From assembly GCA_016177845.1 (NCBI GenBank), contig JACOUO010000017.1, positions 1 to 64,000 of the forward strand: 64,000 nt of DNA, written 5' to 3'. Shown in pieces: positions 19,381 through 28,086 of the stretch; position 1 is the first letter of the stretch; each line of letters opens with the position of its first letter. A program made the translations under genes and the position numbers. This DNA comes from Deltaproteobacteria bacterium. GTDB taxonomy: Bacteria; Desulfobacterota; GWC2-55-46. The notes beneath the pieces were generated by a model. That model had not been told where the DNA came from. It made no database searches and was given only the letters and a program-made list of their open reading frames with translations.

Positions 19381-19767
19381 ATGGCAGACAGAACTTCAAC
19401 AACCTATGAGACAATCAGCGGAGAAAGGCTCGATTACGCCAGAAAGCTTACATTGACCGTGTATGTGCTTCAGGCTATAGGGCTTTTCATAGGCATAACC
19501 TATATTGCCGCGGCTGTAGTCAACTATGTCAAATGGAACGATGTAAGAGGCACTTGGCTCGATTCCCACTTCAGATGGCAGATAAGGACATTCTGGTACA
19601 GCCTGCTTTTCGGGGTCATAGGGGCAATCACTTACTTCATACTTATCGGCTACTTTATACTCTTTGCCACAGGCATCTGGGTCATATACAGGATAGTAAA
19701 GGGGCTCTTGTACCTGAGAGACGGTAAAGAGATGTATCCTGTAACAGGGCCTTCGGTCAGCCCGTAA
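19381..19767 (+). CDS. DUF4870-like small membrane protein
   Basis: 128 residues with three membrane helices: TLTVYVLQAIGLFIGITYI, then FWYSLLFGVIGAITYFILIG, then LFATGIWVIYRIVKGLLYL. The Y(V/I)LQ opening and the W(I/V)YRI(V/I)KGL ending resemble DUF4870-type proteins. ATG 19381 has GAGAGGTG upstream and is preferred over the in-frame ATG 19327. No functional link is evident; it ends 18 nt before the convergent PhnP-like gene. Confidence 0.7.
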   Translation: MADRTSTTYETISGERLDYARKLTLTVYVLQAIGLFIGITYIAAAVVNYVKWNDVRGTWLDSHFRWQIRTFWYSLLFGVIGAITYFILIGYFILFATGIWVIYRIVKGLLYLRDGKEMYPVTGPSVSP

Positions 19768-19785
19768 AATCTGTGGGCTGCCTGA

Positions 19786-20547
19786 TTAAAGTTCTACGGT
19801 AAGCCCGTCATAGGCAAGCTCTACATTCGGCGGCAGCAGTTCGTTGTCCCTGTTATAGGCAAGGCTGTGGCTCAGATGTGTCAGGATGGTGCGTTTGGGC
19901 TTTATGATGTTTGAAGTGTCAATTGCCTGCTGGATGGAGAAATGGGTGGGATGGGGCTTATACCTGAGCGCCCCGAGTATCAGTATCTCAGTCCCTTCAA
20001 GGAGCTTGAAAGATTCTTCGGGGATTGAGCTGCAATCGGTTATGTAAGCAACGCTGCCTATGCGGTAGCCGAAGATTGAAGCGGTCCCGTGAAATATGCG
20101 TATCGGGATTATCTCGATGCCGAAGATGGTGAAAGGGGAATCTATTACCGTCGTCTTAAGGTTGGGTTTCCACCCGTCTTTGCCGTCTTCCCTGAAAATA
20201 TAGTCGAACATCACTTTTATCCGTTCGATTGTATTTTCTTCTCCATAGCACGGGATCGCCGCCCCTCCCTGGGCCAGGTTAAATGCTCTCAGGTCATCAA
20301 TCCCATGAATATGGTCTGCATGGGGGTGCGTAAAAAGCACCGCGTCAATCCGCTCTATTTTATTTGCAAGCGATTGTGTCCTTAAGTCGGTGGATGTGTC
20401 GATAAGGATGTTTTTATCGGATGTCCGGATGAGAACGGAGGACCTTGTGCGCTTGTCCCTTGGGTCAGTTGATGAGCACACTTCGCAGTGGCAGCCTATG
20501 ACAGGGACGCCTGTTGATGTGCCGCAGCCGAAAAAGATAAGTTTCAT
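19786..20547 (-). CDS. MBL-fold metallohydrolase, PhnP-like
   Basis: 253 residues. The start FFGCGTSTGVPVIGC with CHCEVCSS is characteristic of the PhnP branch of metallo-beta-lactamase-fold phosphodiesterases, and HPHADH supplies metal ligands. PhnP cleaves cyclic ribosyl phosphates in phosphonate use, but no phn genes are here, so the actual substrate is uncertain. It is the last gene of a reverse-strand group with the b5-like and M50 genes. Confidence 0.88.
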   Translation of the reverse strand: MKLIFFGCGTSTGVPVIGCHCEVCSSTDPRDKRTRSSVLIRTSDKNILIDTSTDLRTQSLANKIERIDAVLFTHPHADHIHGIDDLRAFNLAQGGAAIPCYGEENTIERIKVMFDYIFREDGKDGWKPNLKTTVIDSPFTIFGIEIIPIRIFHGTASIFGYRIGSVAYITDCSSIPEESFKLLEGTEILILGALRYKPHPTHFSIQQAIDTSNIIKPKRTILTHLSHSLAYNRDNELLPPNVELAYDGLTVEL

Positions 20548-20667
20548 TGGATAGTGGCGCAGTCCGTTTTGGCGGAATTGAAAAGGCGCAGGCCTACACG
20601 CAGTTCAACCCGATGTATTCCCTTGACCCTTAAAATCATAGCCGAAAGCCCATGAGGGCTTGAGGCG

Positions 20668-20901
20668 CTATTTCTTATATTCTCCGATTACGGTCAGGTG
20701 CTCAAGCACCTCATCCCCGTGAGGGGCGTCTGCCATGTAATCGGTAAGGTCGGTTCCCGCAAAATGCTCAAAGTGCATGCCGTCTATGAAAAGAGGGCTC
20801 TCAGTGCATTCATAGACCTTCCCGTTGTAGGCGAAGTAAATCGGAATTCCGGGTGCGCTTCCGTCGAATTTTTTGAGTTCAGCTTCGTCGAATACCTTCA
20901 T
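20668..20901 (-). CDS. Cytochrome b5-like heme/steroid-binding domain protein
   Basis: 77 residues, a stand-alone b5-like fold: FDEAELKKFDG at the N-terminus, YFAYNGKVYECTESPLF, then HFEHFAGTDLTDYMADAPHG with His residues at 43, 46 and 61 that could ligate heme. The family occurs as soluble one-domain proteins in anaerobes. The start is 3 nt after the M50 protease stop, so they are co-transcribed. Confidence 0.82.
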   Translation of the reverse strand: MKVFDEAELKKFDGSAPGIPIYFAYNGKVYECTESPLFIDGMHFEHFAGTDLTDYMADAPHGDEVLEHLTVIGEYKK

Positions 20902-20904
20902 AAT

Positions 20905-21786
20905 TTACACAATATAAAACGGCTCAGGGATGAAAGTCAATATAAATACCAGTATTGTAACAGCTGAAATCAGCCTTGTTCTGGCATCCATCGGGATATG
21001 CTGGTCTTCGATGGGAGGGTGCCACATCCCTATGAAAGATATGAGCGCTGCCCAGATAAACCAGCCGGACCAGGTAAAAAATCCGAGCACCACAAGGGTT
21101 GCTACCATTGCTATTGAGAACACTCTGTGCCTTGTGCCTATGAGGGCATAGACCAGATGGCCTCCGTCCAGCTGCCCTATTGGAAGCAGGTTCATGGCTG
21201 TCACGAACATCCCTATCCAGCCTGCAAATGCCATTGGGTGCAGTACTACATCGTAAGAGTCGGGTATTGGGCCGAAGACCATATATGACAGGAGCTTGAA
21301 GATAAGGGAAGAGCCAAGCCCAAGTGAGCCTGCGGAGACGAGCTTGGGGGCTAAGATTGAGAGCTTCAGGCCCCAAGCCGTAATGAAGAGGGCTATCACA
21401 AAGCCTGAAAGCGGGCCTGCGGAGCCTATCTCGACAAGGGCGCTTTTGGTGGTTATCTGCGATTTTATCCGTATCACTGCGCCGAAGGTGCCTATCATCG
21501 GCGGAATGGGAGGCCCCGGTATGAACATGGGAAGAGTTGTAGAGACCCCGTGCCTTCTGGAGGCGAAGAAGTGCCCTAATTCATGCGTGCCGAGTATAAG
21601 CAGCAGCGATGCTGAAAAAGGAACACCGACGGCAAGCTCCGAGGGGTTTGAAAAGATGTTCGCCCCCTGATAGAGAGCTCCTGCCGCAACGGTCGTAATG
21701 ACGGTTACGATAAAAAGTATGAACGGCAGGATGACTTTAGGTTTTTCAATCTCTGGTCTTGGAAAGTTATATTCGTTCATGGTCAA
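20905..21786 (-). CDS. Site-2-protease-family zinc metalloprotease (M50)
   Basis: 293 residues with about six to seven membrane helices. The zinc site HELGH lies in an early helix, and LDGGH further on supplies the third ligand, both within membrane segments as in intramembrane proteases. A PDZ domain is absent, placing it in the short S2P group. Its substrate is unknown. It lies between the permease-like gene (12 nt upstream) and the b5-like gene. Confidence 0.92.
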   Translation of the reverse strand: MTMNEYNFPRPEIEKPKVILPFILFIVTVITTVAAGALYQGANIFSNPSELAVGVPFSASLLLILGTHELGHFFASRRHGVSTTLPMFIPGPPIPPMIGTFGAVIRIKSQITTKSALVEIGSAGPLSGFVIALFITAWGLKLSILAPKLVSAGSLGLGSSLIFKLLSYMVFGPIPDSYDVVLHPMAFAGWIGMFVTAMNLLPIGQLDGGHLVYALIGTRHRVFSIAMVATLVVLGFFTWSGWFIWAALISFIGMWHPPIEDQHIPMDARTRLISAVTILVFILTFIPEPFYIV

Positions 21787-21798
21787 CCAGTGAAAATG

Positions 21799-22857
21799 TT
21801 ATCCGGCCCATGTGTTCTTGTTCTTGATATAGTCGTGATACAGCTCGATCGTGGCCTGTCCGATGCTTAATATGAGGGGGCCTGCGATAATGCCTATGAA
21901 GCCGAACGCGTTTACCGCGCCAAGGATGCTGAAGAAAGTCAGGAGAGGATGCAGGTCGGTCTTTCCGCTTACGATGTAAGGGCGAAGGATATTATCAACA
22001 AGCCCTATTACAAAGGTGCCCCATAATACGAGGGAGACGCCTCCTACGATATTGCCTTTAATAAGAAGATAGACCGCCGCAGGCGCCCATATCATCCCTG
22101 AGCCTACCGAGGGGAGGAATGAGAAGAGGAACATTACGCAAGCCCATAAGAGGGGAGCAGGCAACTCAAGGTACCAGAACGCCAGCCCGCCAAGCGCGCC
22201 CTGCACAATGCCTACAAGCACCCCTCCGTAAATTGTTGAGAATACTACCGCCCTGTTCTTTGTAATTATATCCTGCTTATTCCTCTCTGAAAGCGGGATA
22301 AGGTCTTTGATAAGGTTAAAGAGCTTGTCCCCGTCCTTAAATAAAAAATACATCGAGAAGAACGCGAGTATAAGATGGAAGAAAAAGGTGAAGGAACTCG
22401 TAATGACTCCCTTCATCCCTTCCCCTGCAAAAGAGGCGATATCCCTTATGCTGCTGACAAAAATGCTCCGTATGTTGAATGTCGAGATATCTATGTACTG
22501 CTCCAGAAATCTTTCAAGGCTGGGGAAAAGGAACAGGGGCGACCTGTGGGCGCGCGTAGAGATCTCCGCCATATAATTCTCTGCCCACTGATAGACATTT
22601 ACAAGCTCTGCGGCAAGCGCGGTCCCTAAAATAGCCATTGGAACTATTATAAATAAGGCTATGGAAAGACACGCCAGAATGGAGGCCAGCGCCTTGCGGT
22701 TCCTGACTTTTTTCAGAAGCCAGTCATAGTAAGGGTGAAAAAGTATTACCAGGACTATTGCCCAGAATATCGGGATAAGGAAAGGCACCATGACGACATA
22801 CATCAGGTACCCTATGAGTACGGAAAGAAGGATGGATAAGAGATATTCTGATTTCAT
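21799..22857 (-). CDS. AI-2E family transporter (YdiK/PerM-like permease)
   Basis: 352 residues with about eight membrane helices and the family's long soluble segment in the middle. The C-terminal GFIGIIAGPLILSIG and the DNILRPYIV segment are typical. Members export or exchange small molecules or ions; the label AI-2 transport should not be taken as shown. It is first in the reverse-strand group ending at 19786. Confidence 0.9.
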   Translation of the reverse strand: MKSEYLLSILLSVLIGYLMYVVMVPFLIPIFWAIVLVILFHPYYDWLLKKVRNRKALASILACLSIALFIIVPMAILGTALAAELVNVYQWAENYMAEISTRAHRSPLFLFPSLERFLEQYIDISTFNIRSIFVSSIRDIASFAGEGMKGVITSSFTFFFHLILAFFSMYFLFKDGDKLFNLIKDLIPLSERNKQDIITKNRAVVFSTIYGGVLVGIVQGALGGLAFWYLELPAPLLWACVMFLFSFLPSVGSGMIWAPAAVYLLIKGNIVGGVSLVLWGTFVIGLVDNILRPYIVSGKTDLHPLLTFFSILGAVNAFGFIGIIAGPLILSIGQATIELYHDYIKNKNTWAG

Positions 22858-23032
22858 ATTAAATAGCGGAAAACCGCTTCCCTCAATAGGGCGACTGAAT
22901 TTTTTTGATTTTCACGCTCCTAATCAGTATAATAATATTTTCTTAAATTACAAGGGGTTTTAATAAAGGGTTTAAATGCCGCCTTGATTAAGAAGTCACT
23001 TTCAAGCTATTAAGGAGAAGAGGTTTACCATT

Positions 23033-24043
23033 ATGACTAAGGCTGTTGCACTACTTTCAGGGGGGCTTGACAGCACCCTGGCAGTTAAAATGATGATCGA
23101 ACAGGGGATAGAGGTGCATGCCCTTAATTTCACATCCTCATTCTGCACATGTAACTCAGGAGGGGCAAAGGAAGGCGGCTGCAGGAGCGAGTCCAAAAGG
23201 GTTGCCGATGAGTTCGGCATACCGATCAAGGTTGTGGTAAAGGGGCTTGATTATATCGAGATAGTCAGAAACCCGAAACACGGGTATGGCAAGGGTATAA
23301 ACCCTTGTGTGGACTGCCGTATCTTCATGTTCAGGCAGGCAAAAGAGTACATGAAGGAGATTGGCGCCTCTTTTATCATTACAGGAGAGGTCCTCGGACA
23401 GAGGCCTATGAGCCAGAGGAAAGAGGCTTTCCGCGTCATTGAACGGGAGTCCGGGCTTGAGGGGTTGATACTGCGCCCGTTGAGCGCGAAACAGCTTGAG
23501 CCGACAATCCCTGAGAAGGAAGGGCTTGTAGACCGTGAAAAGCTCCTTGATGTGCTTGGAAGGAGCAGGAAGCCCCAGATGGAACTGGCGGATGAGCTTG
23601 ATATAAACGACTACCCCTGCCCGTCAGGCGGATGCCTCCTTACCGATAAGATATTTTCAAAAAAGGTCAGGGATCTGCTCGTCAATAAGCAGGATGTCAC
23701 GAAAAAAGACCTTGTGCTGCTTAAGGCAGGCAGGCATTTCAGGTTCGAAGGCCTAAAGATAATCATCGGCAGGAATGAGTCGGACAATATAAAAGTCAAA
23801 AACCTCATCCAGCCGGGAGACACTTTGATAGAGGCTGTGGACTTCCCCGGCCCCGTTGCCCTTATTTGCGGCAATGCCACGGAAAAGGCGCGTGAGTTCG
23901 CAGGAAGCCTTGTAGTTAAGTACGCGCTTGAAAAAGCAGGTGAACACAGAAAATTCAGGGCAACGCATGATAATAACACCGAGGAGTTCGAGGTAGCAGA
24001 GCCTGCCTCCGAGGCAATGATAGAGGAGAGCAGGGTATGTTAA
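23033..24043 (+). CDS. PP-loop ATPase, ThiI/MnmA-like thiolation enzyme
   Basis: 336 residues. The ATP-pyrophosphatase loop SGGLDS is at 9-14. Cysteines fall in pairs or clusters: C38/C40, C50, C92/C95 (NPCVDCR) and C196/C201 (PCPSGGC), suggesting a persulfide or iron-sulfur site. The middle ITGEVLGQRPMSQ is shared with a family often annotated as tRNA thiouridylase or ThiI-like. AAGGAG precedes ATG 23033. It overlaps larE by 7 nt, which argues for a shared sulfur-transfer task, but the RNA or small-molecule target is not known. Confidence 0.82.
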   Translation: MTKAVALLSGGLDSTLAVKMMIEQGIEVHALNFTSSFCTCNSGGAKEGGCRSESKRVADEFGIPIKVVVKGLDYIEIVRNPKHGYGKGINPCVDCRIFMFRQAKEYMKEIGASFIITGEVLGQRPMSQRKEAFRVIERESGLEGLILRPLSAKQLEPTIPEKEGLVDREKLLDVLGRSRKPQMELADELDINDYPCPSGGCLLTDKIFSKKVRDLLVNKQDVTKKDLVLLKAGRHFRFEGLKIIIGRNESDNIKVKNLIQPGDTLIEAVDFPGPVALICGNATEKAREFAGSLVVKYALEKAGEHRKFRATHDNNTEEFEVAEPASEAMIEESRVC

Positions 24044-24939
24044 GCGGTTCAGGAAATATTCAGCCGGAGGCGGGCAGGAAGCCTGCCCTTGAATTCGACC
24101 TTGGAGGGGAGGCCGAAAGGTCTTGCGCTTTTTCCAAACTTGAGAAGTTGAGAGCCAATCTCAGGGAGATGGGCTCTTTGCTTGTAGCCTTCTCAGGCGG
24201 GGTGGATTCCACATTCCTGCTTAAGGTGGCGGTTGATACCCTTGGCGATAAGGCCGCCGCCCTTACTGCAACTTCACCGACATATCCTGAAAGGGAATTT
24301 AAAGAGGCGTGCAGGCTTGCCAGTGAGATAGGCGTAAAGCACATAATAGTAGAGTCAAACGAGCTGGAGATACCCAACTTCTCGGAAAATGACGAGAACA
24401 GGTGTTATTACTGCAAGAGCGAGCTGTTCCAGATTTCAATTAACCATGCCGCATTCATGGGTGTTACCAATGTGGCGGACGGTTCCAATGCCGACGACCT
24501 TAAAGACTACAGGCCCGGCAAAACAGCGGCATCTGAGCTTGGGGTAAGAAGCCCTTTGCAGGAAGCAGGGCTCACCAAGCAGGAGATAAGGATACTCAGC
24601 AAAGAGATGGGGCTTCCCACATGGAATAAACCGAGCTTTGCCTGTCTCTCATCAAGGTTTCCATACGGTACGAGCATCACCGAGGAAAGGCTTGATAAGG
24701 TAGCCAAGGGAGAAGACCTGCTCCATGAGCTTGGGGTCTCTCAGTTCAGGGTAAGATACCATGACGATATCGTAAGGATAGAGGTAGCTCCAATGCTGCT
24801 GCCTGTTTTCCTTGATAATGAGATGAGGGAGAAGGTGGTTGAAGGGTTTAAAAAAATAGGATTTACTTATGTGACGCTTGACCTTCAGGGCTACAGGACA
24901 GGCAGCATGAACGAGGCCTTGGATAAGAATAAAAAATAA
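24037..24939 (+). CDS. larE: ATP-dependent sulfur transferase LarE
   Basis: 300 residues. The PP-loop SGGVDS is at 53-58, and the family segment KPSFACLSSRFPYG is at 198-211. LarE installs sulfur on the pyridinium dicarboxylate precursor of the nickel-pincer cofactor. Three cysteines, C123 and C126 (CYYC) and C203 (ACLSSR), match the pattern of the iron-sulfur-using LarE type rather than the single sacrificial cysteine type; this is an inference from positions. No larB, larC or larA is in the window. The first ~30 residues are a weakly conserved extension. Confidence 0.9.
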   Translation: MLSGSGNIQPEAGRKPALEFDLGGEAERSCAFSKLEKLRANLREMGSLLVAFSGGVDSTFLLKVAVDTLGDKAAALTATSPTYPEREFKEACRLASEIGVKHIIVESNELEIPNFSENDENRCYYCKSELFQISINHAAFMGVTNVADGSNADDLKDYRPGKTAASELGVRSPLQEAGLTKQEIRILSKEMGLPTWNKPSFACLSSRFPYGTSITEERLDKVAKGEDLLHELGVSQFRVRYHDDIVRIEVAPMLLPVFLDNEMREKVVEGFKKIGFTYVTLDLQGYRTGSMNEALDKNKK

Positions 24940-24952
24940 AGATTGATTGCTG

Positions 24953-24994
24953 AAATTTAAAAAGGGAGCGAACATCCGCTCCCTTTTTAAATTT
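24953..24994. terminator. Strong bidirectional terminator
   Basis: A perfect 18-bp palindromic stem, AAATTTAAAAAGGGAGCG against CGCTCCCTTTTTAAATTT, with a 6-nt loop. It ends both the larE transcript and the convergent 917-residue protein gene. Confidence 0.95.
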
Positions 24995-25009
24995 ATTGTT
25001 GCAAGAGAT

Positions 25010-27763
25010 TCAGAACGCTTCTCCTGATTCCAGTTTTTTTGCCTCGGTTATCCAATCCTGCATATGGTGCTTCAAAAGGAGCTTGAAAAATTCCCCTTCA
25101 GGGCTGAGCATCTCATAGACTATCATCGGGGTGGCAGCCTCAAAGCCCTTGAATATAACTTCACCGCTCTTGCAGAACGCCTCGATGTACTCGATGTTCT
25201 TAACCACCTCCACCCCGAAGTAAAACTCAAGCCGGGGCTGCGGGAAGAAAAATAATTCCTGAATCGACCGGTCAAGTTCTGCCACATCCACTGCCTTCTC
25301 GAAAAACCACTTCGTGCCTTTGTTCTCTTTTATGTAGGCGGCAAGGGCGTTGATGCTAAGGGCCTGCCCCTTGTTGTAGATATCCGTTGTAGAAGAGATG
25401 ACCCTTAAAGCGGAGAAGGCCTCTCCTGAGATTATCTTTTTAAGGTCATTGTAATATTCGTTTGCCATGAGCTGGGCCATTGCCTTGGCATTTGAAGGCT
25501 TTCTGTTGGATATCAATTTCTCGAAAGCGCTGTCAAGCTCAGGGGGGATTTTAATGGAGTATATCCTGTCTATATAGATATCAAACGGGTATGTTATCTT
25601 CTGTTTCTTTTTCTGCCTTTCATTCTCAAGAAGCACTTCAAGCTTTGCCCTGACCATGGAATTCCTGAATGTGCCTCTTGCGGCCTCGTTTATCTTCTCT
25701 CCTATGGAAACTTTTGCCAGCCCTGAAAATTCTCCCCTTGATTCGATGACCATTGTCTCGGCCTTTGAGCCGTAGGAGATGTATAGGCCTGCCTCAAGCT
25801 CGCCTTTGATAGCGGCCTCAAGCTCGTCCCTGTAGGTATTCTCAAGCCTGTGCTCTTCCTCGCCAAGGGCGACAAGTTTGCTTTCAACCCCGTGCTCATT
25901 GCGCTCGAGCATTTTATTGAGTGCTGCCCTTTTCTTTTTGAGGTCCTCTTTCCTTTCCTCAAAGCGTTTATGGACTTCCTCAAGGAACATCTCATTGTTC
26001 TGAGGGGGCAGTTTCATGAGGAGCTGTTCGCGGTAGCGCTGTATTATCTGCTGAATGTTTTTGGCAAGCATTACAAGGTAAGTGACACCGCCGGAAAATA
26101 TTGCGGCATCCCCGGGCAGGTTTGTAAGCCTAATGCCGCGCTCATCCGCGCCGACCCCTGTGCCTGCGCTGTACTGGCTTGCGGCCCTTAATATGGGCTT
26201 ATAGAAGTACTCCCTCATGAACTCGGCCATGGCTATTTCCTTGACCTTGAGGGTCTTTCTCGTGAAGTCTTTCATGTCGATGAAGAGCTGGCCCTCTTCC
26301 TCTATCTCAAGGGTCTTAAGCACCGGCCTGTCATCGGTCGAGAAGCGGTAGAGCCTGCCTCTGTTGTATTCCTCGATGAGCATATTCTGGTTGAACTCAT
26401 CGCGCCTGTCTATGAGGTAGCCCCTCATCAGGCTCTCGTATCTTTCCGCAAGGTCATCGAGCCTACAGGCGTAATACCCGTCGACAATGGGCACAAGCGC
26501 CTCAAAAGCCTCGCGCCTTGAGCTTTTGAATATGCCGTCGAGCATCGATTTTTTGAATGAAGAGAGGAAACGCTGGAAAGATGAGATTATCTCGACCCTT
26601 CTTGAGTCCTTCGCGAACTTCTCTTTTATGTCCTCAAGCCCTACGATGAGTTTTCCGGTCATCTTCTGGTCAATGAGGAAGTTCCTTATGAGACGGTCCT
26701 CATTGTATATCTCGTAGATTATCTCCTGAGATTCATTGCCGGGAAAATCAAATTCCGCGAGATAATTTATGGCCTCTTCCCTGAACCTTATTATCTCGTA
26801 TTGCTGCCTGATGGACTCAAGTGCCTCGGAAGTGCCTTTTATGTTATCGATGGTCTCTTTTGCAAGCTCGCCTATATCAGAGAGATTGTCGTGAAAATCA
26901 GGCGAATATTTTGAGATCACTTCAAGTATCTCATTGTTGATGCCGTAAGGGTTTAGCGCAACCGAAAGCAGGTTGGACTGGATGGAGATAAAGGATTTGG
27001 GAACGACAGATGATAAGAGCAGTGTTTCGGTTGAAGGATTATAGCAGGAGGCCTTTGCGTCCCTAAGCCTCTCAAGAGTGTCCTTGAGCGCGCCTTTGAA
27101 CGCGAAGAACAAAACCATGCCCACGACAAGGTCGACCTTTTCGTAAGAGAGCCCCCTGACCCGGTAGCCTTTGATGAGCTCTTTCTTTTTGCAAATGGTA
27201 TTTATGACAGCAAGGAGGGCGAGGTAAGAGGTTCTTTCATCTCCGCCGTGCTTTGCCTCATCCCGGATAGTTTTTTCGACCAGCTCGCTCACCCATCTGA
27301 TAAAGGCCTTGCCCTTGCCCTCCGTAAACCAGCTGAATATGATAGAGCTGTCCACATAAGGGGTTGAGGAAAGTATCTCAGAGGCTAACTTTTTTTCGAG
27401 AGTTTCCGATATGAATATATCTGTCCTGAAGGTCTTTTCTTTCAGGGATTTAATCGGTACGGGAAGGGGCTGGGCATCTTTACGGCCTTCAGCGTTGGAC
27501 GGCTCGTATCTTCTTATCAGGATGGAAAGAAGGCCTAAAATGGCTTTTTCTATGCAGGCCTCATCCTCTGCCCCCATATGGAAAGGCACTTTAAGCTCGG
27601 CAATGGATTCGCCATGCTTAAACCTGAGGCTCTTGGGCTCAAGGGTCCAAACCTTACCGTTGAAGATGTCCAGACGTTTTTTGAGGAGTGAATTGAAAAG
27701 ATCAATCCGCCCTCTTGAGTAGCCCTCTAACATAGAATCCCAGAATTTGCGAGATACAGCCAT
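25010..27763 (-). CDS. Large protein with a split class III nucleotide cyclase-like domain
   Basis: 917 residues, mostly helical, no membrane helix. I read a class III cyclase homology domain at ~490-715. LFIDMKDFT (metal D496) matches the first metal-binding strand, LPGDAAIFSG (D552) the second. After ~100 residues, including a charged coiled coil at ~590-655, come AGLYISYGSKAE and IGEKINEAARG (N692 and R696, spaced four as in catalytic Asn/Arg of cyclases). The base-selecting positions (Lys and Asp in adenylate cyclases) are N548 and V685 here, so substrate or activity is uncertain. Flanking regions 1-485 and 720-917 match nothing I know. It is monocistronic between a strong terminator and a promoter-bearing gap. 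Confidence 0.7.
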   Translation of the reverse strand: MAVSRKFWDSMLEGYSRGRIDLFNSLLKKRLDIFNGKVWTLEPKSLRFKHGESIAELKVPFHMGAEDEACIEKAILGLLSILIRRYEPSNAEGRKDAQPLPVPIKSLKEKTFRTDIFISETLEKKLASEILSSTPYVDSSIIFSWFTEGKGKAFIRWVSELVEKTIRDEAKHGGDERTSYLALLAVINTICKKKELIKGYRVRGLSYEKVDLVVGMVLFFAFKGALKDTLERLRDAKASCYNPSTETLLLSSVVPKSFISIQSNLLSVALNPYGINNEILEVISKYSPDFHDNLSDIGELAKETIDNIKGTSEALESIRQQYEIIRFREEAINYLAEFDFPGNESQEIIYEIYNEDRLIRNFLIDQKMTGKLIVGLEDIKEKFAKDSRRVEIISSFQRFLSSFKKSMLDGIFKSSRREAFEALVPIVDGYYACRLDDLAERYESLMRGYLIDRRDEFNQNMLIEEYNRGRLYRFSTDDRPVLKTLEIEEEGQLFIDMKDFTRKTLKVKEIAMAEFMREYFYKPILRAASQYSAGTGVGADERGIRLTNLPGDAAIFSGGVTYLVMLAKNIQQIIQRYREQLLMKLPPQNNEMFLEEVHKRFEERKEDLKKKRAALNKMLERNEHGVESKLVALGEEEHRLENTYRDELEAAIKGELEAGLYISYGSKAETMVIESRGEFSGLAKVSIGEKINEAARGTFRNSMVRAKLEVLLENERQKKKQKITYPFDIYIDRIYSIKIPPELDSAFEKLISNRKPSNAKAMAQLMANEYYNDLKKIISGEAFSALRVISSTTDIYNKGQALSINALAAYIKENKGTKWFFEKAVDVAELDRSIQELFFFPQPRLEFYFGVEVVKNIEYIEAFCKSGEVIFKGFEAATPMIVYEMLSPEGEFFKLLLKHHMQDWITEAKKLESGEAF

Positions 27764-27866
27764 TGTCTTTAACTATTCCATTCAGCTTATAATAAACAGG
27801 TTTTTAAATCAAGCGCATCAAGGATAAACCTTGTAAGACGCGTTCTAAATAAGTTAAAATACCGTG

Positions 27867-28030
27867 TATTCTGTAGGGAAACCCCTTCGAAAAGGGCTGA
27901 GACAGAAAATATGAAGGGGCTGCCCGGCTTTGGGACTGGTAAGGTCATTCGCAACCATTTTGCCACCCGGATTTACATTAACGCTCTTTGCTGATTTTCC
28001 GCTGTGAGTTCGGTCACAGAGCTTTTGGTC
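27867..28030 (+). ncRNA. Candidate structured RNA or 5' leader of the GT2 gene
   Basis: The 323-bp gap 27764-28086 holds no gene. A promoter-like pair TTGTAA (27831-27836) and TAAAAT (27855-27860), 18 nt apart, would start RNA near 27867. From there TTCTGT (27869-27874) pairs with ACAGAA (27902-27907) around an inner hairpin CCCTT-CGAA-AAGGG (27883-27896). A GC-rich stretch follows, and CTGTGA/TCACAG (28002-28019) with a trailing CTTTT could end it. This could be a small RNA or a leader regulating the glycosyltransferase at 28087. It matches no RNA family I can name. Confidence 0.35.
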
Positions 28031-28086
28031 CTTGCAGGGTTTTATGATAGTGCGGGGCGCAATCAGATAAAACTATTCGGTAAGAG

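Noticed and set aside
27867-27960. TPP (THI-box) or cobalamin riboswitch
   Set aside because: GGGCTGAGAC and the flanking stem resemble the 5' half of a TPP switch, but the CCTGATCTGG-type 3' half is missing; cobalamin core CCGCAACGG is also absent.
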